DNA of 64,000 bases from Triplophysa rosa (Eukaryota; Chordata; Actinopteri; Cypriniformes; Nemacheilidae), in the NCBI RefSeq assembly GCF_024868665.1, contig NC_079891.1, forward strand, positions 14,516,593 through 14,580,592, given 5' to 3'. Below, piece by piece: positions 31,082 to 44,188 of the stretch. The notes beneath the pieces are model-generated. The model worked only from the letters and a program-made list of their open reading frames with translations, ran no database searches and was not told where the DNA came from. Every line of letters starts with the position of its first letter. The first letter of the stretch is position 1. Both the position numbers and the translations under genes were made by a program.

Positions 31082-31663
31082 GTTGAAGTGATAGTTCTCC
31101 TCAAAATGAAACTACCTGTTCCAACACAAATTACTTTTATGTTCCCTGTGAAACAGGAGCGAAATCAAAGTCCCTTTAGGGAAGCCATGATGCTCGGTGG
31201 CCATGTTTGCAACACCTCTGGGCGGCTAATTTGGTCAGGCAAGACTAAAGGCCTACCTATTTGAATTCTCTAAATTCACGTGCTAAAATCACAATTAAAT
31301 AACATATTCAGACCAACAATTAAATCTGAAATCAATTGTATTATAACTTGTTTCTCGAGCTCAAACTCTGCTAAAAAATACATTTTGAAGCCGCTTCAGC
31401 AGATGCACACAGCGCCTTACGAGCCTTTGTGTCAACCTTTATTGACTGATGATTGGCTCTTTTTGGTGAAAGGCGTGACTTCCTTTGCTAGAGTGGCCAT
31501 ATTGCATTCCCTCCACATTCATAGTAATAGCAAGTGCATCTTGTTCATATCTTATATCCTTGGAGACATTTTGATCTTTTATTTTCACTTCATGAAACAG
31601 AAGGGGGGCTGAGGCTGTCATCTGCTTTTGTTGAGTTCATTTTTGAGTTAACTATCCCTTTAA
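31082..31663. mobile_element. Long variant of the hAT-type MITE
   Basis: Left end TTGAAGTGATAGTTCTCC and right end TTTGAGTTAACTATCCCTTTAA match the MITE family ends, with a different 500-bp interior. The left border is 22 bp from the smarca2 3' splice site at 31060. Confidence 0.65.
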
Positions 31664-33258
31664 GATCAGGTAAGGACACAAAGTCATAAGCACATTATCT
31701 GGTCGATAATTTGCAAAAGGAACATTTGACAGAAATGACAACATGAAAAAAGCAGACGACACAATTATCGACTCTTTACAGTCTAGTGGCAATTAGCATT
31801 TAGATAACCGAGTTTCATCGATACTAGTTTTCCACCAAAGCAAAATTGGCCAGGCATAGACACACATTCATACAAAAGATTAAATGGTTTAAACCGCACA
31901 GCGCTACTTCATATATACGTTCCAAACAGATAAATTCCATCACTGTTATTCTGCAAATGCAAATGGTACGGATTAGGGAACTACTCATGACAGTGAATTT
32001 TTTATTGGAGGGCTTCACCAAGTCCCCATGGGCAGTCATGAAACCATATCATTACGTTTTCATTAGCACACACACTACAGTGCTAGAAAGTACTGACTAG
32101 AGAGAATGGGCCTTGATTATAGAGCCATTTGGACTTTCATCAGTTTTCCAATCTGACATCATTGAGCTCAGCATTTGTGCAGAGCTGTTTTTAATTAAAT
32201 CCATCTGTCTGGCATCTCCTCTCCATCCTCCCCTACTTTTCTTACAGAGATGGATATGGCGAGATTCTCTCATCTTTCCGGTCCTCTCTGAAGGCACATT
32301 TGGCATGAATATTTACAGGGAATGAGTCATTCTCCTCCAGTGGATGTAGTGAGTGGTGTAATGCATTTGTGTTGTTGATTTTGGCCTAATGCCTGCCCTC
32401 ACTGTAAAGCAGAGAAATACGAGGGATTCTGCTTGGCTAGTCTTGCGCTCAAGACCGCACCGCAGGACTTAGAATCTCAATATATTCCTCAAAACGCATG
32501 TAATCTTACAACCGACTGAGCAAAAGCAACGAAATCCACAGTAAATCCACTGAACCCTAGAGATGCCTTTAGAATCCACTCTCTTTGAGAAGCAGGAAGC
32601 ATATAAATCCGTCTTTGTTATTTTGTTCTACTGTAACATGTGCTGTAAAACTCTGGTGCAAAGGCAGGTATCATAATACACCTGCTATGCAGCTGCGGCA
32701 GAGCCTTCATTTGAGCATAATGTAAATATAGAAACATGGCCGTTAAATAAACAAACTAGGCCATAAAGGTAAATAACCTATAAATGTTGTTTGCTTTCGA
32801 AACTAAACCGACAGATTAATAGAAGACTTTTAGGGTGCAATTAGACTTTCAACACACTACCAGATGTTACCTATGGTCTAGGCAATTTGGCATTCCATAA
32901 TAACAACTAAGCACATTCAAATGTCCTTTTGGAAAAGCCCTAGTGTATGCATTGAATATATGCATACACTAGGGCTGCATGATGTTACAGAAAAATGTGC
33001 TATGCAATAAATTTCAATAATGTTTCTGTAAAATCAATTTGAACCGATATACATGTTTCACATTCTTTCAGATCATTTATAATTCCCACACTATGGAGGA
33101 CCAGGAGTGGTTTTGGGTTTTTGTCTGTATGCTTTATCACAATTGCAAAGTCCAAAATTCACTTTTCTGTTTCATTTGTCGTGTTATGTGATTATGGTAT
33201 TCCTGTTTTAATGATGGTAGGTTTTTCTTGCTGTCCAATGACATTCTGCCTTACATTT
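31664..33258. other. Non-coding intronic DNA, possibly conserved in part
   Basis: Upstream of the first smarca2 exon in the window. Positions 32100-32640 have even composition without repeat ends and might be conserved non-coding DNA. No exon is recognised. Confidence 0.35.
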
Positions 33259-33806
33259 TGTCATGGCTCTGCTTCATTTAGTCATGTTTTTCTTGGTCCT
33301 GTAGCAGAGTCATGACAAAGCCTTTGGTTATGTGTGGAGAGAAACATATTATTGTCCTTTTGACAATAATATACGTTCTCTCCAGTGTCTCGTCATTGGC
33401 CCCACCCCTCTCGTTTCCTTGTTATCTTTCCCTGAGTGTTTAATAAACCACACCTGCCTTCGTTCGTTATCCATCGTTTGTCTTCCCTTTAAATACCCTC
33501 TTGTTTCTTTGTCCTGTGCTCGTGGATTGTCTTATGGATATGTTCTGTGTACGATTGCTTCGTGTTCCTGCCCGTGTCATTTATTCAAGTAAGTTTAGTC
33601 AGTGTATCTTTGTCTAGTGTTGTCTTAGTTTAGTTTATTTAGTGAGTGTTCCTGTTTAGTTTGTGTTATTATAATCCCTGTGTCGTGTTTTACCCCCTCA
33701 TGGGTTTTTGTTTTGTTTTGTTTATTTGTAAAATTAATAAATCTGTTAACCCCTTCATTGCCACTGCCTGCCTGCAATTGGGTTCTCTTCCACGCCAATC
33801 ATGACA
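33259..33806 (+). mobile_element. Solo LTR related to the LTR at 14088
   Basis: 548 bp, TGTCATGGCTCTG...CAATCATGACA, flanked by a perfect 5-bp repeat CATTT (33254-33258, 33807-33811). It aligns with the LTR at 14088-14636 throughout (TCGTCATTGGCCCC, TACCCCCTC, CTGCCTGCCTGCA). The TATA region reads TTTAAATACC, and the RNA-start motif is diverged (CTCGTGGATTG). Confidence 0.9.
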
Positions 33807-33811
33807 CATTT

Positions 33812-34257
33812 ACTTTATATGAAGAGTGAGAAGGAGGGCGTATCCCAAAACCGAGTCGAAAGTTGATTGGTGGCTCCCACGTGTGAACGGTCCAATGGCA
33901 TTTTTCAACTCTATTGACAAATGGATAAAGAAAAGCAGTAGGAAAATGACAAAGAAAAGCAACTGCCAAATAGAGACAGAGAAGCATTCTGCAAATGCCT
34001 TTTTAAAAAATGATTTAAAATGATTTATTACTGTACTTTTATTGTTTTAATTCTCAACATTTTAAAACTTGAATTAAACAAACACTTTGATATTTGTATA
34101 TTTATTTATACATTTGTATTGTATTATGTTTTTTGTATTATAAAAAATGTGGTGTTCTATTTTAAAACAAATGAAATAAACCATTTTAAATGTCTATTAA
34201 TTTGCCCATTTAAAAAGCGATTTATTTACAATTTTATGTTTTAATTATTAAATTGAT
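33812..34257. other. AT-rich, nothing recognised
   Basis: Only short AT-driven frames are present. Confidence 0.5.
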
Positions 34258-34446
34258 AAATGACATAGAAAGTTCTGGCATGAAACTCTAGATGGCGCAG
34301 TCCTAAAGTCTAAACCAATCTGACATAATAACTTTACTACACAGCGCAGCTGATGTAGCAGCTTGCGTATCAGCAGCCAATGAGCTTGCTGCTCTACGTT
34401 TAAATCTTGGCTAGTGATTGTTGTAGAAGTGCAGCGCGTTTCAGAA
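34258..34446. repeat. 190-bp repeat, copy 1
   Basis: GAAAGTTCTGGCATGAAACT through GCAGCGCGTTTCAGAAA recurs in the same orientation at 39254-39442 with few changes. Family unknown. The copies lie 5 kb apart and do not have TG...CA ends. Confidence 0.8.
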
Positions 34447-35860
34447 AGCAACTGGATCTAAGAAAAGTGAATGATATTTTACTCCTTACTTACTCGCTGT
34501 GCATAACGTGTGGTCTGCATAATTTATTTAAAAATGAGCAAGCATGTAACAACTTCAAATAAGTTTTATGTTAGCAGTCTTGCATTGTATGCTTGAGCTA
34601 ATAAGTGTTTGGCAGCAGCATTTAGGCATCTGCGTTTATATAGCTCGAGCAACATGCAGTCTAGAGCACGAATCGCTCAGACATGCTGAAGTAACTGATA
34701 TGAGAACAGGCTAAATGAATAAACTTTCTCGGCCGTTTGTATATATCGATATTCGATACCATTTTCAATACCACGGGGAAAAAACTGCCATAACATTAAG
34801 GCCCAACATTTTTTTTTAATTAAAAGTTAAATTAAACAATGCGGTATATTTTTACATTATTTATTAATTGTTAAAGGACCCATTGTATGAAAGTCAATTT
34901 TTTTCTGTGTTTAAGTGCTATAATCGGGTCCTCGGTGCATCTAGCAACCCAGAAAACGTGAAAAACAAGATCCCAGTAAGTTTTTTTTGGTAAGCCTTTC
35001 TCTGCAAGCATGTGAGAAATCGAGCTGTTCAGATTTCGCTCCTGATGTGACATAGACGCAGGCTCTTATTATAATATTACCGCCCCTTAATCTACACAAT
35101 TCCACCCACGGCGCTGCCGCCATTGTTGTTTTCACAAGCCATGGCTAAAGTTCGTGGACAACATGCAATGTAGTCGCTGTACAGAGTCCTAACCTCGGAA
35201 GAGACAGGAATGGATTTATTTAATTTTTTGTGGAAATCCCTCAGAAACCATAATTAAAAACCTGCTTGTTTGAGCGAATCACTTCAAGCCAGAGTGCTTT
35301 ATCAACCTGGGCCAGAACAAGCAGGATTAGCTTCAAAGTTGTTCCTCAAGAGGGATCGAGACCAACCGAATGAGACAAAGCTGCTGATGTAAGTAATATT
35401 TATCAACAGTCTGAACTGACCTAATTAGAACATTCAAAGCCAGTGTTAAACTTACTCTATATTTATGTTATCTGGCAAATGGGCAATTGGAGTTTAGCTG
35501 TATGTATGTTAATACAATATGTGCGTTAATATGTTCAGCTGCGGCAAACTGTTTGTTTTGCTAATGAACAGGGGCGAACACTGGGGTTGGTTTTGTCTTA
35601 AACGTCTCAAATCATTCGTGCTTAGGCTGAAAAACCTGTCACAGCATACTAGTTATGCTCTCACGTTGTGTGTGTAAGGTTATAACTTGTCAATGACAAG
35701 CACTAAAATCCACGTAATTCCGCTGAGATCTGCAGGTGCGCATTCCGTGGATTTTAGTTAAGCATACGTGCACAACGTGAGCGCTGTTTGCTGTGACAGA
35801 TTTTTTAGTCTCCGGACGAATTATTTGAGACATTTACAACTAAACTAACCGCAGACAGCA
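34447..35860. other. Non-coding, nothing recognised
   Basis: No gene, RNA or clear repeat end is seen. A short imperfect palindrome with CCACG/CGTGG lies at 35710-35757. Confidence 0.45.
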
Positions 35861-36230
35861 CACATACATAAAGTAAACACAGACGCGCAAACATGCATCA
35901 CACGTGAGAACTGTTGTGGAGACTTTCCCCGCACCAGCATTATTTCAAACATCAACTTAACCAGACGAATGAGACGAGTGGATGAAATAATTGATGAGCA
36001 CACATAAAGACAGAAACGCGTGCATTAAACATGAGAACTGCTGCAGAGACTCTGCACTGGCCATCTTTCTAACATAAACAACGTTTAATAAGGGCGAATG
36101 AAATGAGTGGATAAAATGATTTATCAGCACACATACATAGAGCGCTATGGTAAACATGGGAAGCGTAAACGAGCGTGCACCAAGCGCCAGATGTGTTACT
36201 GATACGCTGCACTGGCCATCCTTATTAATA
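35861..36230. repeat. Minisatellite, about 135-bp period
   Basis: Three diverged units begin at GCACACATACATA (35861), GCACACATAAAGA (35997) and GCACACATACATA (36127). Each contains ACATG.GAGAACTG-like and CACTGGCCATC segments in part. Confidence 0.6.
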
Positions 36231-36735
36231 TTAACACAATTTAACTGCCACAAACGAGACAAGTCTGTGAGAGGAGGCGGGGCTCTGTTGTCACTAGGTT
36301 CATGTGCAGTGTGTGTCAACTCACTGTCGGAAAAAGAGAGAGAGTGAGAACGCGCAGCTGGTATCGATACGCGGGACATGCATATTGGAACCGTTTCAGA
36401 TTTTCCAGTATTGATATGTATCAAAATATCGATGTTTTTGACAACACTACTCTGTATAATGCTTTCATGCCTTCCTGTAACTAAATCCGTGCATATGTTT
36501 GTTACCAAGTACACATATTGATGTCCGGCGATCTTCGTGTGGTGAGTGTGCGCAACGGCAGAAGCATGTGCTTCATCAAATTTTTAATGGCTCGACAATA
36601 ATTATAAATGACATTTATCTTATGACTTAAATCATGGTTGCTGGGGCCTCATCTTTTGGACTGCAACGTATCATTGTTATTTAACATTGCTCTTAGTTCG
36701 TGTCTTTTAGAATTAAGATGGTCGGCGTGGTAGCG

Positions 36736-38784
36736 CAGGGCCGGACTTAAGAGGATGGGGGCCCCTGGGCTTGAGTTGTTTTCGGGGCCCCCCCGTACTA
36801 TTTAAAATCATGTGTTTGTTAGCATTAGTAAATGTTTTTTTTCTCCAATGACTAACAATGACACGTGTTCATTGGTTTACACGTTTATAATGCTTGTTTT
36901 GACAGTGGGAGCCACAAGTGGTGCATTTATAGCGTGTAGGAAGTTTCAAACATACTTAAATGTAAAATCCAATCAACATTACAATATCAAGGGGACTAAT
37001 ATAGTTTTTGACATAATCATACAGCCCTACCATTATGTATTTTAAAATTAAATTTATTGATCCATAATAAGAAAACTACTAAAAAGTAACATGTGTGTGT
37101 TTTGCCTGTATTTCTGGAGGATCTTGAGAGATTATACGTCTCGGATCTAAAATTTGGGAACACCTGCATTAACATGAAACCAACAATGAGCAATACAGTT
37201 GTCAGCATTTATTAATCTTGTTTATTGTTAGTTAATGCCAAATACAATTGTTCATGTTAGTTCATGGTGCATGTTCAATGTTTTTAAAAACATTAGTAAA
37301 TACTGAAAATAAAGATGAACAAATGCAGACATGTAATCTAATGCTTAACTAATGTTAACAAATGCAACGGTGTAAAGTGTTAAAAATATATTAGCATTCT
37401 ATTGCAATTCCATCAGTAAAGCATATGACAGATCTATGAGTTTGAAATGCACATTAAAATTGTATTCATATAATGAGATGAAACGTCTTATTATGGCTTA
37501 AATAGTTTCATAATAATGAGATGGGTCCATAGTTTTGTAAAGTCTAGTTAACTGAGGTTGTGCAGGGCAAATAGGGCACCCCTCTGTTATAAATCGTTTT
37601 AATTACTTTATGACTAACATAACATCATTTTAATGTCAAATTCTTAAATGTAAATCTAAGAGACAGTTTAATGCAGCTCACAGGCCATGAATCCATGAAT
37701 GGTATATCTGCAAGGTATCATCTTAATTTAGCATTTACATTTTGCCAGAGATCTCAACGTCAGAAATGAAATAACTATCTAAACGCAGTTTGTCCCTTCA
37801 CGCGTCCCGTAGTTCGGTTGTTTTAACTTTGTTTATTAGTTAGCAGAATGTTTTCATTTTTTATTTACATGGATGGATTTAACAGTGTTTGCGTATTATT
37901 TACAAGAACCGCTTATGGCCACAGAACGGGAAATATTAGAAATAAACTCTATATTACCTGTTTTTATTCAGAGATGTCTGCAGAACACAACACTTTTCAT
38001 AACACGTTTTTTGTAAAAGCAAAGAAAGTGTAACAACAACAACAGCTAGTAGACTCTACTGCATCTACCTGTCGATGAAACAATCTGTCGTCTTCAGTGA
38101 GCGGACACAGACTGTGAGGCGCGAGCGTCAAATGGAAAACGCGGAGTGGAATCATATAGCGGTGTAATAAGAGAAAGTTTTTCGCGGGGATGTGAATCCT
38201 CTCTACTCTACTTCGGCTACCGTTCAACTTCGCCTACCAAAGGCGGGCGCCAGCCACGTCGGTCCGCGAGTTTCAAAGGAGAAATAACTGAAATAAAACC
38301 GGAGGGTGGCGGCCTGGCGGGAGATGGTGACAGGTATGCTCTGGATTCTCTGCCTAAAGATCAAGGTGTGGTGCCATGGGTGTAAAGAATCATTATTTCC
38401 TAAATGCTGTTCTTTCGCGTTCTTGTCTCTCAGTTTTTGGTTTTCTTTAAGCGCGGCACTGCGATTGCGCTTGTCAGCCATTAGAACAAGCGTCTTAATG
38501 AGCAGACAGGTTTCAACTGCGGTAAACGTGACGGATAGAATCCACAAATGACCAATCAGGAAACGCCAACATGACTGACGGAACGTTTAGCCAATTAATC
38601 GACATCATTCCTTACATAAGGCAGTGTTATTGAACCTTGGTAGGCCAATGCACAAAGTTTAAATGAAAAATAAAATGACTGGCATATAACTAAACAAATC
38701 AAATGAACGAGAGCAGGTGGGCCCCCTGAAGGGCGGGGCCCCTGGGCTGGAGCCCAGTCAAGGCCAATGGTAAGTCCGGCCTTG
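36736..38784. mobile_element. 2-kb TIR element with CAGGGCCGGACTTA ends
   Basis: Left end CAGGGCCGGACTTA and right end TAAGTCCGGCCTTG are inverted complements with one mismatch, followed inward on both sides by GGGCCCCTGGGC-type palindromes. Outside lie TAGCG and TAGCC, a possible 4-5 bp duplication. The target is a 53-bp minisatellite whose units resume at 38785. There is no recognisable transposase. A GC-rich, promoter-like patch is at about 38090-38340. Confidence 0.7.
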
Positions 38785-38960
38785 TAGCCAAGGCCCACAT
38801 AGTCATAAGCCACTAGCGTTAAGTCGGTCGGCGCGGTAGCCAAGGCACACATAGTGATAGGCCACTATTGTTTAGCTAGTCGGCGTGTTAGCCGAGGCAC
38901 ACATAGTCCATAGGTCATTAGCGTTAAACCGGTCGTCTTGGTAATCCAGGCACACATAGA
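38785..38960. repeat. 53-bp minisatellite, 3-4 units
   Basis: Units read (G)TAGCCAAGGC.CACATAGT, then CA.TAG.CACTA..GTT and GTCGGCG.G. A partial unit (GTCGGCGTGGTAGC) precedes the element at 36736, showing that the element inserted into the array. Confidence 0.8.
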
Positions 38961-39084
38961 TAGTAATACATGTGGTTCACATAGGCCTTCGGGGCAGCAG
39001 CAGTACATATGTCTTGGCGATAGATCTGTTGAGGGGCGTTTCTGTTTCTTGGCTTGCATTGTTCATTCTGTGTCTCCTGCTTTG

Positions 39085-39245
39085 AAGGGGGTTTATTCAT
39101 ATATGTTATATGTGCAGCAGCAGCATTTCTTATATGCACACAGCAGCATCCTTGCTCCGCCGCAGCAGCGTAGCAGATCTATTCCGCCAAGACCAAATAC
39201 ATTTATATGTCATGTACACTACCATGCTAAACCCTCTACGTTGTC
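39085..39245. repeat. Segment duplicated at 39715-39895
   Basis: TTTATTCATATATGTTATAT, then GCAGCAGCAGCAT and CACTACCATGCTAAACCCTC occur in the same order at 39715-39895. The second copy has small insertions. Confidence 0.85.
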
Positions 39246-39253
39246 ATGTCAGA

Positions 39254-39442
39254 AATGACAGAGAAAGTTCTGGCATGAAACTCTAGATGGCGCAGTCCTA
39301 AAGTCTAAACCAATCTGACATAATAAATTTACTACACGGCGCAGCTGATTGGTTCCTTCCGTATCAGTAGCCAATGAGCTTGCTGCTCTATGTTTAAATC
39401 TTGGCTAGTGGTTGTTGTAGCAGTGCAGCGCGTTTCAGAAAC
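39254..39442. repeat. 190-bp repeat, copy 2
   Basis: Direct copy of 34258-34446. It differs mainly at the CAGCTGATTGGTTCCTTCC segment. Confidence 0.8.
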
Positions 39443-39507
39443 CCTCCTCCTTCCCCAGCTCCACAGGGATAGATCTGCTACAAGTTGACCACGTAAGCTG
39501 GTCAGTT

Positions 39508-39703
39508 GTGGCCTAGTGGTTAAAGAGTTGGACTCGTAGCCAGAAGGTCACTGGTTCAATTCTCAGTGCCACCAGGAAATGACTGAAGTGCCCTTGAGCA
39601 AGGCACCTTACCCCCATTTGCTCTGCAGTGATAACTGCCCACTGCAACCTACTTGTAAGTTGCTTTGGATAAAAGCATCTGCCAAATGAATAAATGTAAA
39701 ATG
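39508..39703 (+). mobile_element. tRNA-derived SINE
   Basis: The head has Pol III promoter boxes, A (TGGCCTAGTGGTTA) and B (GGTTCAATTCT), about 40 bp apart. The tail is TAAGTTGCTTTGGATAAAAG then CATCTGCCAAATGAATAAA. It lies between two copies of a duplicated segment. Confidence 0.85.
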
Positions 39704-39950
39704 TAAGCTATGTGGGGTTTATTCATATATGTTATATGTGCACTTGTGCAGCAGCAGCATTCCTTATATGCACACAGCAACATGTTGTGGATGTATTGGC
39801 AGTAGCAAGTCTTCGTACTTGCTCCGCTGTAGCAGATCTATTCTGCCAAGACTGAATACATTTGTGTCATGCACACTACCATGCTAAACCCTCAGAGAGT
39901 TGTTATGACAGAAATTAATTTTTCATTTTATTTTTAAGCGGCACTCCTGC

Positions 39951-40325
39951 TGTCACGGTCCTGTCTGCTTCCTTGTGTTCCCCTGCCAGTTTTCCCTGTG
40001 TTTTCACCTCACGGACTTCATTTCCCATCACCCCCTTGCACCGGACACCATCTTTGATTACACCCGTACCTGAGACCCATGATTACACTCACACCTGAAC
40101 CTCATCCCCTGGACACTATATTTACCATGTGTTTTGTTGTTACCAATGTCAGGTCTAGTTGTACTCTGTCGGTAGTTCATACTATTAACCTGTGGATGGT
40201 ACTTACTTGTGGATGTTACCTGTTTGTTCTTTGTGGATTATATTTACCTGTGGATATTACCTGTTTGTTTTCCTGTGGATTTATACTCACCTGAGTATGT
40301 CCACCTGAGTGTACATCGTCCATCT
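39951..40325 (+). mobile_element. LTR fragment with a 17-bp internal repeat
   Basis: Starts TGTCACGGTCC. Several copies of a motif like CTGTGGATGTTACCTGTT occur at 40190-40280. It is related to 46655-47107 in the order of its motifs. The right end is lost at the next element. Confidence 0.6.
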
Positions 40326-40327
40326 AG

Positions 40328-41218
40328 GCCCGGACTGTCCATCGGGAGAACTGGACGATTCCCGGTGGCCTGTCGACTGATTTGGCCTGCTGCCAGCCAG
40401 CTGTGGCATTTTTTACAGACAAATGTCGATAGCATTTTATTGTAGCGCAAACGTACGTCGCTCGCACGCGGATTTCTTTTGCTCTCGCTCAACTGGACGA
40501 GTGCTGCTTATGCCCAGGGAATCAAAGGGCATGCGTCCAATTTTGTGCAAGAGCAAAAGAAATCCTAGTACGAGGAAAGCATATTCCGCGTGCGAGCGGA
40601 GAGTTTCTGAGGGCGCGCATCCAGTTCTGTGCCTAAGCAAAAGAAATCCGCTTGCGTGCGGAGAGGTTCGTGCTCACACATCAATATTGACGTACTTTCG
40701 TGCTAAAATAACGTGCTCTTGACATATGTCAGTAAAAGCACGCCATAAAAGACTGACATACAGTTGGCTTGACGTCAGACATTGGACATTCAATATTTGT
40801 GAATTTAGGGACCGTCAACAAAGTGACATTCATGTTTCTAACGTCAATAGCAGTTAAAGAGAAAACAGTCATAAAGCAGTGCAGGAGAGATTATTGACAG
40901 CACCATTCAATTGTTTCTCTTCACACATACAATTTAAGCATATAATGTGTATTTGTTGTTTTATTATAAATCCTAAATATTGTATGAATCTTCAGTTTAA
41001 GACAGACTTGCAGTATAAATCATTTAAACGTGATTTTGTGCTGTATTTACTGTTTTTATTTTGCTCATAAACAATGCACTGTCAGTTTAATTAAGCATTG
41101 ATGGCGCATTGTGTGATGATTACAAAGCATTCTACATTTAATAAAAAATAGATTTGTGGTTTGTGGCCTGGATGAGTGTGGGATATCCCGGCCTGAATTT
41201 GTGTTCTAGTCTGGCCCT
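40328..41218. mobile_element. Probable TIR element
   Basis: The left end AGGCCCGGACT and right end AGTCTGGCCCT are roughly inverted complements. The interior at 40430-40690 has about 80-bp direct repeats around GCAAAAGAAATCC. Borders and family are uncertain. Confidence 0.35.
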
Positions 41219-42444
41219 GTGTCCACCCCAAAGTGTTACACCTGCTTTTGTCTCAGTTGTTAATCAGAGGTGCTGTAGCAGGCCGTTGCTAAAACAGGTT
41301 TGTTTTAACGTTCTCTATTGGCTTAGCGCTGTAATGATGTTGTGGAGAATAGAAGAACCCGAAATCAGAAATTCTAAGCTTTACATAAATACCCAACTGT
41401 GTGTGTAATTCCCAAAGAGCGGGAAGCAGTGGGGGAAGTTTGTAGGTGTGTTTCCGCCCATTTTTGTTAGCAATTTTGCTGCATCCACTTACAAAAATAA
41501 AGTTTTGATATATTTACTGTAGGAAATTTACAAAATATCTTCATGGAACATGATCTTTACTTAAAATCCCGATGATTTTTGGCAAAAAATAAAAATCGCT
41601 AATTTTGACCCATACAATGTTTGTTGGCTATTGCCATAAATATTCCCGTGCTACTCAAGACTGGTTTTGTGGTCCAGGGTCACAAATGTTAGAACACAAT
41701 AAAACTAACAGAACATTCAAAACTGAAGCAAAACTGAACGAAAAATAATCCTAAATAAAGCTAAATCAGGAAGTGCTTCAGGATCAGTGTTAAGTCTTGT
41801 AAAATGTCATACACAACCGTTTGTTTACTCTAGTCTAAAAGGATCTAATGTATCACATTATGCGCATTATACATGAGGTCAGTGGTAGACATGACACACT
41901 CTACAATGCTTTGTCTGGAGCACTCAACCGATGGACTCACAAACGGCTAAAATCCAGAGTTCAGGTACTGTCTGTCTGTGGGGACACTGCTGGCTGTGTG
42001 GCCAGCCAATAATGAGTGACCTCTGCTCCATGTCCTCCATCGTTGTCATGGTGAGGTTGCACCTGTGGTTAAGGAACCTTTCAGAGGGAAAGAGTTTAGC
42101 AGCATACTGTGAAAAGAAGTGTTCTGTTGATGTCCTAACGCAGGGGGTGCTCAGTCACTGTGTGGATATGAGTCACTGATAAATGTTGTGAAAACAAGAG
42201 GGGGAAAAAGCATTAATGAAAAATTGCTTGTTTATTCTTGTTATCCATCATGAAAGTTATTTCTAAGGAGATACACCCACTACAGCAGGATCACGATGTG
42301 TCAAAGCACAAGATAAATTACACACGTTGGCCAGAATGGTGAATCTGCAATAAAGTTCATTTAGCCTACAGTACAGTGACTCATGACTGTTTATCTTTAC
42401 AAACATAAACTACATACATAAGATACTCTCAATATGTCCACCAC
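41219..42444. other. Non-coding, nothing recognised
   Basis: Short chance frames only. No repeat ends are seen. Confidence 0.45.
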
Positions 42445-42448
42445 TTAA

Positions 42449-43002
42449 AGGGGTCATACGGCTAAAATGAATATTATCGTTTGTTTTAGATGTAATGCAA
42501 TGTGTATACACGATTTAAGGTTCAAAAATGCTGTATTTTTCACATACCGTGCATCTATGTATCTCTTTCCTCTTTGCCCCACCTCTCTGAAACGCGCGGA
42601 TTTTTTTACAAAGCCCATCGCTCTGAAAAGCGAGGTGTGCTATGATTGGCCAGTTAACCAGTGCATAGTGATTGGTCGAATACTGCAAGCGTGTGACGGA
42701 AATGTAACTCTTACCACATTTGGAACATCAGGTTCCAAAGCAATCATACTGACAGGTACGCCCGCCTTACTTGCGTATACATTTGGGCGGTCTTAGTCAA
42801 ATCATACAAAGAAATGACGTAGATTTGCGGGGGTGTTGGTTACACGAGGCGTTTCAGGTCTGGGTGAGCATTCGCTTTTAGATAGAATGCATCTTTTGTT
42901 CGACACATTCATTTTTGCAATTTTACGCGTCTAATACATGCATGGGCAACTTATAACATACCAAAGACACAGAAAAACATATATTCGTGCCATATGACCC
43001 CT
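42449..43002. mobile_element. TTAA-flanked MITE, AGGGGTCAT ends
   Basis: 554 bp between TTAA at 42445-42448 and at 43003-43006. The ends AGGGGTCATACGGC and GCCATATGACCCCT are inverted complements with one mismatch. The 109-aa frame (42467-42796) shows no known motif. Same family as 28047-28587. Confidence 0.8.
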
Positions 43003-43064
43003 TTAAACTTACTAGGCGTTTTTAAAGAAAGCATACCATGCTTGTTATCATAGTAGGTTAGTCA

Positions 43065-43312
43065 CACGGAGATGTTTGACAGTGTGTTCTGAATGTGATG
43101 CAGTATACAGTATACTGATTAGTATGCAGGTGGGTAGTAGAAAACATTTTAGACATACTACATCTGCCATTTTCGGATTGCAGCTACTCCTTGCCAGTTC
43201 AGTGTCTTACGAGATAACAAAGTGTCCATCGGATGCACACTTCAAATCTCAGAGGATGCTGCCAGTAATCTGGGTGTTTAGCCTACTGGTGTATAAATAC
43301 TATCCTGTTTAG
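43065..43312. repeat. Degenerate relative of the TIR element at 18263
   Basis: Shares GACATACTACATCTGCCAT, AAGTGTCCATCGGATGCACAC and the TAGCCTACTG segment with 18263-18767. The ends are eroded. Confidence 0.5.
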
Positions 43313-43426
43313 TTTACAGTTAGTTATGTTTGCATTCTATATGCATATACAGTGGGCCTATTTGGACACAGGGACTGACTTCCAGGTGGAGTGCAAATTC
43401 CAGAGGCCTGATTCACGAAAATGTTC

Positions 43427-43672
43427 TTTAAAGAATAGTTCACCCAAAAATGAAAATTCTTTCATCAGTTACTCACCCTCATGTTGCTCCAAACCTGTTT
43501 AATTTATTTGTTGTGTTGAACACGAAAGAGGATATTTTGATGAATGTGGGAAACCAAACAGTTCGGTTTCATGACATCATAGTTTTTGCTACTATGATGG
43601 TCAATGGTGTCCCAGAACAGTTTGGTTACAAACATTCTTCCAAATATCTTTCTTTGGGTGAACTATTGCAGG
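43427..43672. mobile_element. hAT-type MITE, right end deleted
   Basis: Starts TTTAAAGAATAGTTCACCC, contains the usual ACTCACCCTCATGTTGCTCC and AACATTCTTCCAAATATC, and ends abruptly at GGGTGAACTATTG, missing about 40 bp before the terminus. Confidence 0.8.
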
Positions 43673-44184
43673 CATGTTATCAGGACAAAAAAGAAGGAAC
43701 ACTGCATGCACCCTCGCCCAACCCCAATCCCCCCCAAAAAATAGTCTTTAATGTTACTAATTAAATGTTTAAAAACTATTTGCCAAAAAAATATATTTTT
43801 CACTTAGCAACACAAAAACAAACTATTATAATTACCCAATTCTGATTGGCAATTTTGGAAATATCAGTTCAAATGTTTATTAGTTTAACAGTCACCTAAA
43901 CAATATTTAATAAAGAAGGTTAATGCTTTGTGCAAATATCTTATGCTAATGTAAAATAAGATGGCATTAACAAATGGCACCCCTTGAGTAGTTTATATTA
44001 GGCCTACTTTCAATTTGATTTTAATCAGCAATAATTCATTAAGCAATAACTGAACACAAAAAGTAAAGAATATGGTGGCCTCAAGAGACTTCCATACACA
44101 GCCACTAGACGGCACATCTACGTCATTCATTCAGTGTGCATGTTGTGGTTTCAGTTAATTTAAATGTATGCTTTCAGAAGAGAC
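43673..44184. other. AT-rich, nothing recognised
   Basis: No gene or repeat end visible. Confidence 0.45.
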
Positions 44185-44188
44185 TTAA

